From positions 7,340,001-7,404,000 of the forward strand of contig CM050668.1 of the NCBI GenBank assembly GCA_027574665.1: a stretch of 64,000 bases of DNA, in the 5' to 3' direction. The position numbers and the translations under genes are program-made. The notes under the pieces were generated by a model. That model was not told where the DNA came from and did not search any database. It saw only the letters and a list, made by a program, of their open reading frames with translations. Of this stretch, positions 1 through 10,300 are shown in pieces. Within the stretch, counting starts at the first letter, position 1, and each line of letters starts with the position of its first letter. Source of the DNA: Rhynochetos jubatus. Its lineage: Eukaryota > Chordata > Aves > Eurypygiformes > Rhynochetidae.

Positions 1-2574
1 TCGCGGTGACTGCTGTTTGCTTGTAAGCCAGCAGGGAATATCGTCAGGAGCCAGGGAATTGAATTCTCTTGCTACTGAGGAAGTAATGCAGCCTTGCTTT
101 CCTGGAAGAACCCGTGTTGTTTGACTTTCTTAGTTTTGTTTCTTTCTTTGCCCCTTCCTCCCCCTCCTTGAAGCAAGGCAGACCCAAGGTCCTCGCGCTG
201 CAGGACTGGGCAACTTGATCTGGGTCTGGCCACGTTCTTTGTCACAGTCCAGGAAGTTACAGCGTGAAGCAGGGAGACAGGACGGACAGGCCTCTGGGTA
301 GGGGCATCTTTGTCCCGAGTTACCTGCAGTAGTAGGAAACGACAAGAGCAGCTGCCCTTGAGCACAGTCCCTCTGCTGTGGCCGGGTAAGGGGCTGCAGC
401 ATGGCAGTAGTTCTGGCTGTCTGTGTTTCCAGGCTGAGGTGGTGCCTTGGTCAGGCTGGCAGTTGTGCTGGTCCCTGCTGAGTGTTACCAGGGCCTCTGT
501 GGACTTTGTCTCAGGTGAAAGGGCTCGTTGCTGGGGAAAGTAGTAGCAGGAGACAGTAACTGTACTTTTCTGCTGTTTGCTGGAGACGGTAACTGTACGT
601 TTCTGCTGTTTGCTTTGTGCCTGCGAATGATCTACTGAGTTCCAGCCCCGCACATGTGTGCAGAATAGCCGAGGAAGAGCACGGGGCGTGCTGGAGTGCC
701 GCACAACTGCTCGTGAGGGAAGCATGGCCTTTTCTTGGTAGCATGGACCAGGGCTGTTGAGCCTGAGCTGAGCTTTCTCCTCTTATGGGGAGGGTCACAC
801 TGCCACGCAACCTCCTCGGTCCTTAACGAGCTTCTTGTGCAAAAGGCGAACACTCTGCAGGCAGCCACTGAGCTACTGCACCCGTCACCTGGTAATGTGA
901 ATGTACCTGTGGTTCTGGGAAAGGGTGGTACAGCTTTACTACATGTATTGTGATGTCACAGTTTAGTTCGTGATGAGGTCGTTCCCTTGCATGTACTACC
1001 CAGTGCACTGGAGGAAACGTCCCATTTGAGGTACTAGTACTGAACATCATCAGCTGCCTAGAAAGCCTTGGCTTTAACATAGGCATTCCACAAGGGCTGA
1101 AATGGGACAACAGGAATTCCCCTTGCCATGCAGGGTGTGAGATGCAGGTACTCACAGTTCAGATCCACCCCGGTAAGTTCCTGCAGATTCTCTTGGGAGT
1201 TAACTGTGACAGGAGTTGGGGGGCTGCAGCCAAGGCTGTTCAGAGCCAGCAGCAGTTGGTTGCTGCACTGAGACTCTTGTGTTCATTTTGAAAACATTGC
1301 AGCTGGACTGCAGGGGTATTTGAGAGCAAGTACGCTTTTGCAGTAGTAGAGTTATCTGAAGAGCACAGTGCTTTAAAAGCAACACACCCCACTTATGTAC
1401 GGCTCTCACCTTCCGTGTGCACTTAACCAATGTGGAAAAGTTATTTAAGGCGTTTTGCTTTAATTTCTGCTCAGTGAAAATGTAAACAGTAAGAGCTTTG
1501 CAGGAAGGCTGTTTTGGGGATATGGGTAACTGTTTAGCTTTGTGTTCCAGCTGTAGGCTTTTCGTAAGGAGGGGGAAAAGCACGTCAGCCCTGCCTCGTA
1601 CAGCTCGGGGGAAGCTTGTAAATGGGATGTGAGTCTTGGTGTCCAGTCAGGGAAGGGTTCGCACACTTCCCAGAGCAAAAAAAGACAGCTTTCAACTCTT
1701 GAAAGTCAGAGGAGTAGTAGCCATCAACATTGTAAATCCAGATGTAGAACAAACTTTGGAGTCTAAGTTCCTAAGTAGCAGTGTCTCTCTCCAGGCTGCT
1801 TTTGTTAGATACTGCTATTCTAAGGGTGTTACAGCATATTTGCTCCCTTCACTACTGTGAAATCTTGGAGAGGATCTTCTGGTTACTGGGGGACACTTGC
1901 TTCATCCATCAGGCTATAGGTACTCTTTGTTTAGGAGTTCCTAGGCTGTGGGTGTGAAAGTAAATGGAGAAGCTGCGTGTTGCTGGGTATCTCCTACCTC
2001 ACCGCAGACCTCAGTCGTGTGCCTGCACGCCAGCCTCTTGCAGTGCTGTGAGGACTTTGCAAAGCACTTTTACCTTCAGCGGGCTGTTTGTGGTTTAGGG
2101 GAGTGTGTGTTGTCAACCTGTGAAACGCTGGGGGCTGTGATGCTGTGTTTCACGCAGAGAGCTGGGGAGACCTGCAGCGTATCAAGCCCCTGTCTCCACA
2201 CGCTTGTGGTAGAGGTGTGTTGTGAACCCAGCCTGGTGCTGGAGAACCACGCGGTGCTGGATGCCGTCCTTGTGGGTAGTACTGAGCTGCAAAGGCGAGA
2301 CAGGAGGGAGAAGGTGAAACTGTTTTGAGTGTGAAAGTGAGGTGAAGTTGAGGAGTAGCATGGTGGGAAATGTCCAGATATCCCTAGTCAGAGGTCAGGC
2401 TAAGTCACAGGTAAGGTTCTGTGCTCTGCTGGTAGAGCAGACACGTGAATTTAGAGAGTCTGGAAAACAAGCCTGTTCATGCTAATAGAAATAACTTGAG
2501 GCATTTATGAAACTTTAGCCTTCCTGTTACCTTCCCTGTGACTATTTTAATGTTGTTTCTGTTTCTCCTTCTAG
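1..2574 (+). other. AKAP1 intron 1, 3' part (copy 1)
   Basis: Non-coding stretch ending in a good polypyrimidine tract and acceptor (gtttctccttctag). It holds the 33-bp minisatellite and nothing else I can name. A + strand open frame at 1948-2328 (126 codons) is preserved in all units but starts without an ATG and resembles no family I know. The full intron in later copies runs from the exon 1 donor, for example 15280-18537, 31257-34547 and 46238-49526. Confidence 0.8.
549..614 (+). repeat. 33-bp minisatellite, two copies (unit 1)
   Basis: Two adjacent 33-base copies starting ggagacagtaactgtac and ending ctgctgtttgct, differing at a couple of bases. It lies in intron 1. Confidence 0.9.
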
Positions 2575-2601
2575 ATAATAACTTAGCTGAGGCTCTGTAA
2601 A

Positions 2602-4323
2602 ATGGCGTTACACTTGCCCAGAGTCATCCGTTATGCCATACCTGGAGTGCTGGCATTACTTGGCTGGTGGGTCTATTGCCATAGAAAAAAGCGTGCAAGC
2701 TGTCACGACGAACAAGAAACAGCCATTGAAGAAGTGCCAGAGGATGGTGCATCACCCGAACCGGAAGCATGCGTTTCTCGAAGACAGCTTTTCTCGTCGG
2801 GAGAGGAATGCTCAGAGAACGAAACCTCGACCCCCCTGCTGTCAGCAGGGTTGCTGCCGCCCCATCTTTGTCAAGCTCAGGAGAGGCTAGATCTCTCGGA
2901 GGACCTTGCAGACCTATCAGTGATGACAGTTCCATACAGCGCCCTTGAGGACGACAGTGGAAAACTAGACTCAATAGGATCTGCAGAGGAAAGCAGTGTC
3001 CCTGCTAGTGTCTCTCTCCCTCTGATCTCAAAGACCGCAGAGTGTCCCAGCAGCACTGCCGTGAGCCTTAGGCAGGGTTCAAGCTGTGCTGCAAACCAAG
3101 AGCAGTGGCCGTCAGCGACACTGCCGCACGAGTCTTTGGGAATCACGGAGATCAGCCGTGCAGAGCAGTCAGACGGTTCTTCATTTAAGCTCCCCAAAGA
3201 AAGCCAGATGGCAGAAGTTGTGCTGCCGAATACCAGCTCTGTGACAGCTCTTTGCTTGGGATTGGAGAAGGAAGCCGATGCCCCACAAGCCTTTCTCAGT
3301 AACGAAGCAGAAGTTGTATCAAGTCACAAGGATTCTGCAGTGAACGCGCTACCGGATAGTTTGGAGCCTGGCTGCTTGGAGCAGTCCAGGGAAGAAGTGA
3401 CGTTTGACTCAACTGCCAGTACTGTACCTGTGTGTCAGGAGGACTCACAGCCAAAAGGAGATGAATCGGAAGGAGAGCAGATTGCAGGAGTGAGTTTGGA
3501 CAAGGAAGAAATGGAGAAAATCGAGCAGGTGGCAAAGCAGGCAGTTTCCGAGGTCATTTTGGCAGCAACTGAGGAAGTGCTGTCTGGTCCTGCGAGTGAT
3601 GTTTCCACTCAGAGCTGCCAGGCCGCTGCCAGCCGAGCTGAGAGACCTCGGGAGGTGGCAGGTGTTGTTTCCTCTGGTCAGATGCTTGCGGAGAAAGCTA
3701 CGGCAGCCGATGAGAACACTTCTGTGAGGAGTGGGGCTGTGGTACTGGCATCCCCACGGACAGAGGAACGGGATCAGAGTGTGACAGATCCCAGCCGTTT
3801 AATACATGACCGTTTATCCAGCCCTGTTCAGGGAAATCCGAAAGACTGTCAGAAAAGGAAGAGTGTGTGCAGCAAGTCCCAAGGAGTTGATCGTACCCCC
3901 GTGGAAAACCATGGAGGGTCACTGGAAAAGTTGCCTTGGGTTATGGAGGACTCTGGGTGCAGCACATCCGCATCGGAAGGTGGAGCAAGTGTGGAGGACC
4001 CATTGCAGAACACGATGCTGTCTGACGCATCGGGCCAGCATTCGGACTCACTGAGCCTGTCTACAAGCCGAGACACGTCTGCTGAAGATTGCTCAGTACC
4101 AAGTGGAAAACCTACCCTAAAGCTGCCGGACAACAGCCAAGTGCCGTACAGTAATGGGATACTGAGAGAGGATGGTCCGCACTTGCCTCATGAGTGTAGC
4201 AGGGCAGAAGGGGTGGATGGAGATAACTTAAAAGGTAAGGGATTTGAAAATCTTCCTGTAAAAATGTGGGGAACAAGCTTTTTATGTGCTGTAACCCTCC
4301 TGCTTCAGAACATGTTCAGATGA
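2602..4323 (+). CDS. AKAP1: AKAP1 copy 1 short form: exon 2 read-through ORF (573 aa)
   Basis: If the exon 2 donor at 4235 is not used, the frame runs 29 codons into intron 2 and stops at 4321-4323. The product keeps the mitochondrial anchor and the PKA-binding helix but loses KH and Tudor domains. The added tail (545-573) contains a hydrophobic run, [15 protein letters not shown], near the C terminus. Mammalian AKAP1 has a short form of similar size (S-AKAP84, about 593 residues) known from male germ cells. That the bird-like copy makes an equivalent by intron retention is inference. I see no canonical AATAAA close downstream of the stop. Confidence 0.6.
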   Translation: MALHLPRVIRYAIPGVLALLGWWVYCHRKKRASCHDEQETAIEEVPEDGASPEPEACVSRRQLFSSGEECSENETSTPLLSAGLLPPHLCQAQERLDLSEDLADLSVMTVPYSALEDDSGKLDSIGSAEESSVPASVSLPLISKTAECPSSTAVSLRQGSSCAANQEQWPSATLPHESLGITEISRAEQSDGSSFKLPKESQMAEVVLPNTSSVTALCLGLEKEADAPQAFLSNEAEVVSSHKDSAVNALPDSLEPGCLEQSREEVTFDSTASTVPVCQEDSQPKGDESEGEQIAGVSLDKEEMEKIEQVAKQAVSEVILAATEEVLSGPASDVSTQSCQAAASRAERPREVAGVVSSGQMLAEKATAADENTSVRSGAVVLASPRTEERDQSVTDPSRLIHDRLSSPVQGNPKDCQKRKSVCSKSQGVDRTPVENHGGSLEKLPWVMEDSGCSTSASEGGASVEDPLQNTMLSDASGQHSDSLSLSTSRDTSAEDCSVPSGKPTLKLPDNSQVPYSNGILREDGPHLPHECSRAEGVDGDNLKGKGFENLPVKMWGTSFLCAVTLLLQNMFR

Positions 4324-7300
4324 ATCCTCTTTGTGTTTCACTTCCCCAGCGGGTGAATATTTAGCCCGCATGCGCAGGTGGGCATGGATTTTCTCTTAGA
4401 ATTCCCATCCCTGTAGGGTCCAGGGTTAGCCGGGTGATCTTCAGAGTATACTGCAAAGGCGTGAGCAGGCTGGTCCCCTTTCAACACAAAGCTTGTTGTC
4501 CAAAGCCAAGCATCTGCTTGAGTAGCCCAGTGAAACGGATGTAGGCCAGACCTTGCTGGTTTGAGACCTGCTAATACGAAGGGCTGCTGCTTTGGCCCAG
4601 GCAGCCTCTGGGAAGCACTGGGTTCTTACCTGTGTTTATGGGCCGCTGCTGAACGGAAGCGGTAAGGCAGGTTTCTGAGGTGCTGCTGGATGAAGCAGGG
4701 AAGTGCTCTGATGAATTGTGATAAAATCAGTTGGTTGCAGACAAATTACCCTGAAGCCTTTTTGCTTGGATGGGTAGGTGCGTGCCGAGAAATCCCAGCA
4801 GGGAGCAATATTCGTGGAGCTCCCGCATCTGCCTGTGTTGCTTTTGCATTCTGGCTGCTGTGTGCCTGGTAGAATGCAAAGCTGTCTGAGCAATGTTAAC
4901 CTGTGTGACCTTGGGGATGGATGTTAAAATCCCTTTCTAGGACCCCACGGTGTCAACAGCCCTTAATGACAAAATGTCTTTTGTAATTGCTGCGGGGTAG
5001 TTGGAACGCTGCTTGTTGCAAGACCTGGGGATTGAGTTTGCCACAGAACGTTTTTCACTAGTGAGAGTAACCATAGGAAGAAAGTGATTTTGCCTTGTGA
5101 GTGCTGGTGTGACGAGGAGGTACAGGAGTGTTGTGGAGCCTGGTGATGGCAAGGGCTGAAAGCTCTGCACTGAGGAGAGGGGATGCTATAGCAGGTAAAG
5201 GTGAGAATCTCGGATAAGAGGTCCTACAGCTGACCTTCACACCCAGGCTGTGAGACTGAAATCCTTCTTGCCCAGGAAGTCCCTGGCAAATGCCTGCACC
5301 ATTTGCCTTTGAGTGTGTGAGCATCTGTGCTGTGTCACAAGTTAAGATGTGGCAAGTGTGAAGCTGTTGGGTTCGTTTTTCTCTTTGTTTCGGCACTGGG
5401 GGGTCTGAATAGTTGCAAGCAAGGATCTTCATAATCTGCTTGTTAATCTGGAGGAAGGATCAACCTTGTGTTACACCGACTGTACCTGGGATGTGACCAG
5501 GAAGAAGCCGTTTGAGTTTGTCTCCTTCCCAGCCAGAAATGTTCCTGGTATCCCCTGATGGTTTGGGAACAAAACATAGCTGAGCTCTGGCACCTTGTTT
5601 CTTCAAGCGTATGACAAATTTGGGCAAGAGGCAATCCCCCAGGACAGCTAGTAGTGCCCTTGGGTCAGTGTGCAAGACGTGTTGGGGCAGGAATGTGCAA
5701 AGAGCGGATGAATAGGTGGCATGTCCCTCCACGCTGAACTCCCCCTGAAGAGCGCTGTGTGAGCCATGAGGAAAACACAAAATACCTTGCTGCAGCAGAG
5801 GCTCGGTGTTGGTGTTAGCACAGTTCTCATGCAGCTGGTAGCTGTGACTTGGTGTCTTGTCTCTGCTGCTGTGTAAGGTGTCACCGTGTGTGAAGGACTC
5901 CTGCTGGACTCAGGCCTCCTTCTGTTGCGTGCCCAGCGGTGGGCAGGTTTTTCTGCAGGAATAAAAGGAGCCTTTCAGTAGGCTGTGTGTGATGGGACTC
6001 TACCCTTTCTGAAATACTGGAGAAACTGATACAGGGACATCCCAACTGAATGCGTAGGAAGAGCTGCATGTTTCTCTAGGAAGCGATGTATTTTCGTGGT
6101 CTTGTGACTGGCAGCTGGCCTGGGTGAGTTGTGAGTGGTCTGAATGCTGACACATGGACATGTCTTGTAGGTTTGGATGTAACTCGCATGGATTTCATGG
6201 ACAGTGGCTGTGCCATGAGGAAGACAGTGGCTCGCCGGAACTCTAAGCTAGAAGACAAATCCGGCAAGTTCGACCTCGTTATCTGGGAAATAGAGGTCCC
6301 AAAGGTAAGCTGTCTCTGTCTTCATAGCGAGCTTTCTCTTGAGCTGAGAGGTTGTGTTTTTTAGGACTGCGCTCATACCTTCTTCCCCCCTTTGAAGATG
6401 CAAAATCACCTGTGGCTGTCCTGCACGACATTGCTCTTGCAGTTCTGCTTCTGAGCAGACCCGAATACTGACGGCCAGAAACGTGAGACAGCAGCTCCCA
6501 GCAGGATGAGCGTGCTGCCTTGAGTGCTTGGGGGCTGTGATCCCAGTGAAGAAATGTAACGTGTGTTTTCATGGATCAGTAAAACACAGGCTAAGAGAAG
6601 TTCTACAGCAAAAAAAAAACCCCTTTCAGTGGTTAGCGAAGACAGGCTGTCAGTTCTCTTAAAGTAGCTAACTTGGCATTGTCTAGGATTATCCGTACTG
6701 ACTTGGGCCCAACACTTCTGCTCCGGTCTCTGGTCTCTGACAGCAAGTGGTGGCAGGTGCCTACGGAAGAGTGGAAGCGAGAGGGCTTGCACAGACATCG
6801 CAGCTTCATCGCCCTGCGCAGGACATCCCAGCTGTCCAGGGACTCTAGTCTAATGGGCATGATAGCCTGGCTTACTCTCCAATGAATTTGTCTACTCCCT
6901 TTCTAATTAGCTTATTTTAAAATTGCTGGGACTTAGTATTTCAAATCGGAATGAAAATTGCATGTAGCCTGCTGGGGAAAACAAAACAGGTGGAAGACTG
7001 GGAGAGGACTCGACCCGACTGTAGGAAGACAGCAGCGTTTATCAGGCCTGTTTTTGTCCCATCGTGCCTTTGTGTCATTTGACAAGGGATGAAGATGGAT
7101 CTGTCAAAATGAGCTCTACTTTCTGATCTGTATCTCCCGTGACTTAGCGCAGACCAGCTGAACGCTGCACTAGTTCATCATTGCCTTGTATTTATCCTGC
7201 CTGGCCCTACGCTACAGGAAATGGGAACGTAGGTGAAATAAGCCACAGAGAACACGTTTGATCTACATTTCTCTTCCTGACTGTTGCTTTCTTATCCCTT

Positions 7301-10300
7301 TCCTAAAGGACTTAGTTGGCCAATTGATTGGCAAACAAGGAAGATTCATGAACTTCTTGAGGCAATCCTCTGGTGCCAAGATTTATGTCTCGACACTACC
7401 TTATTTCCATGACTCCCAAGTCTGTCACATCGAAGGTAAGTGCAATGTCTCTTTATTCGTGGTCTAATATGTAGCCTGGGGACCTCAGTTAGGTAGGCAA
7501 GGAATTCTGACAGATTTAGTGGCGTCGTGAGTCCAGTGCTTTACAAAACATTTCCACTCAGTGCTGTTACAGTAGAGGTATATGCCAAGTCGCCTGTGCC
7601 TTGGCATGTGCGCCTTCTATTCTAGAGGTAGGGATGCATTTTAACGTCTTCAAGCTGCTGTAGTTTAACAAGCACCTCTTGCAGGATCGCTGCAGGCTTG
7701 AAGGAGGAGCTATGGGATGTGTATTAGCAAATATGGTTTTGAGTGTGAAGAATAGGAGATTAATTGTGGCTGAAAAATACCTGCCAGTGACTTGGGTTCA
7801 TACTGGAGGCTGAAGCTGTTGAAACTGGGGCCTGGCGGTCAGAGTTGCTCACGTTGGCCTGATATGGCCAATCTGTTAATACTTCAGTTATTGGCGTAGC
7901 ACAGAAGGCTTCTGGTAGCTATGTTGCTTCACATGGTGGGGCTGTCCTCAGCATACCTATGCTACAGACTTTCTGTGGGATTTTTGTCTTCCAGGCTCTG
8001 CGCATCAAGTAGAAACAGTACTGAGCCTGATTGGGAAGAAATTTAAGGAGCTGTGTCTCACCAACATCTACGGCCTACCTCCACCAACACTACTGACGCT
8101 CCATTCCATCCTTATGACCGCCTGGGTAAGTCCCAGCTTGCCGGCTGTGCTGATGTCAGGGTGGAAGGCCACGGTTGGTCACCGCCATCGTAGTATGCTG
8201 TGTCCATGTGGCTGGTTCACCGATGCCCTCAGAAAGAGTTTGGCTTTGTGTGGCTATCTGTTGTCCAGCTTGTGTAATTCTTACAGATGAGATTTATCTG
8301 GTGGTTTCTGACACCTCGATAACCCTTGTCCCTTTGCTGCCACATGGGTGTCTATCCCCTACCTCCACTGAGACGGTAGACCGACGGACCTTGCCAGCAC
8401 GCTGACCCTCAAACATTGAGGTGCTGCCCCCAGGCTTCTCTCTAGCAAGCCTGGTTTTACCCCTTTCTCCCTTCAAATCTAGTTTAAAACCATTTCAGTG
8501 AGCCCTGCTCACTCCTGCACAAAGATCCTTTTCTCCCTTTGAGACAGGGGACACCAGGCTTGGAGGCAGGTGTTGATCCGCTGTCTGCTCTTGTTCCTTT
8601 CCTCGTCCTTCCCTGCCAGTGGAAGGATAGAGGAGAACACTGCCCGTGCTCCTGATCCTTTAGCAGTCATCCCAAAGCCCTGAAGTCTCTCGATTGCCCT
8701 TGGACTGTGGCAGAATGTTGCACCAAACTGGGCACGCATCTGGCCCGGTAGGCTTTAACCTACAGGCTCAATGTTTGTCTAAGGAAGTAACACTTCGGTC
8801 TCCAGCCGAGTTGGTTGTCTGCTCCCTCCGCTTAAAGGCGTGTTGTGGTTTAATCTCGGCTAGCAACAGGCCGTGAAGCCACCCTCACCCCCCTCTCCAC
8901 TCCAACGGAGGGACAGAATTGGAGGAAAAAGGCAAAGAGGCTCATAAAATTGAGATAAGAACGATTTGCTAATTGAATATAAGTGAATTACATATATATG
9001 AGAATATATAAAAATACTACTACTAATAAGTAATTAAAATAATAGAAAATAAACGTGTGATACAATTGCTCACCACCCGCCGGGTAGTGACATAGCTCAC
9101 ACACAGCCAGGTCCTGGTAAGTGAAGAGTCAGAGCCAGCGAGCCCGAGAGCAATCACAGCAGAGTCCAAGCGAGCCCCACGAGCGACAGCAGGATGAGAA
9201 AGGGCTGACTGACCCACCAGCTCATGAACATGCAAGCAAAGGAATTAGCAAAGCAGCTAACGAAGGAGTTCAGGAGCTGACAGAAGAGTTGGCAAAGGAG
9301 CAAAAAGAGTTCCCGAATGAGTTACGGCCCCTGAGCCCACTCCCCGCTTCTGTACCGAGCCTGATGTGCTATGGAATGAAATCCTCCTCTGGTCAGTGTG
9401 GGTCAGCTGTCTGAACTGTGTGTGTCCCCACACTGCCTCTAGTGAGAAAGTTGGAAATGCAGCTGGGAAAGGCCTTGAATTTGGTGCAAGCACTCCCCAG
9501 CACCAGCTGAAAAGACACCTTATCAGTAGTTTTCTCAGGGTAAATCCAGAAACCCAGCTTCATAGCAGCCACTGTGAAGAGTTAACTCTTTGCTGACTAA
9601 AACCAGCACAGGGCTCTTTGCTGTGAGGCGGAAATGCCACTGATCCGTTGCCATTACTGGCATTGCCCCTAAATCCTGAAGCTGGTCTTCTCAAAATGTT
9701 TCAATTCCTTATGGTATTTAATTGCACTAAAAGGAGGTTTTCATGTCAGCGTTTCCCAGAAGAGTTTTCATGCTGCTTTTGCTATATGACACCTAGAAAC
9801 ACTGGACCTTTAGAATCTATAAAGTAACACTGCATGGAACTGTCTCCTTGGATGTGAAGACAGGCTTTGTTCTGGAGAACTGAATTTATGCTGGGAAATC
9901 CAAACCATGTTGGTTGTATTCCAAGCACAGTAGTGCTCGGAAGCTGCCCAACCCAATGGCTCCAGCGGCCAGGGTGCAGATGACTTGGAAAATGAGGCCT
10001 CTGTGACAAATCTTGGCCAATCCCTGCAAAGATTACCTTGATGTTTAAAAACCCGTGGGCAGGGAATCCTTGCGAGGTGCGCTGTGTGGAGAGCGCAGCA
10101 TGACTTGAGCTGCATCGTTTCTGACTCTGCTCGCTGATCTCTTGGGTAAATAAGGAGTTGCTGGTGGAACACGGGGTTGCTGGGAACGAAGCTTGTGTTG
10201 CGATGAACTCCGAGAGTTTCCTTTCTCCATGTGGCAGCTGTTGCTCCCGGATGGAGTCACCGTAGAGGTGGTTGTGGCGCACCAAGTCGACGCGGGACAC

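Noticed and set aside
1948..2328. 126-codon + strand open frame upstream of exon 2
   Set aside because: Starts at a non-ATG codon inside intron 1 and matches nothing known; kept only because the units are near-identical.
2779..2793. RRQLF at residues 60-64 as a PP1-docking RVxF motif
   Set aside because: Mammalian AKAP1 has a phosphatase-docking motif in its N-terminal part, but here the key V position is Q, and copy 4 also loses R60; too degenerate to annotate.
8835..9616. Target-site duplication of the LTR
   Set aside because: Flanks aaggcg and gggctc do not match cleanly; the ends may have eroded.
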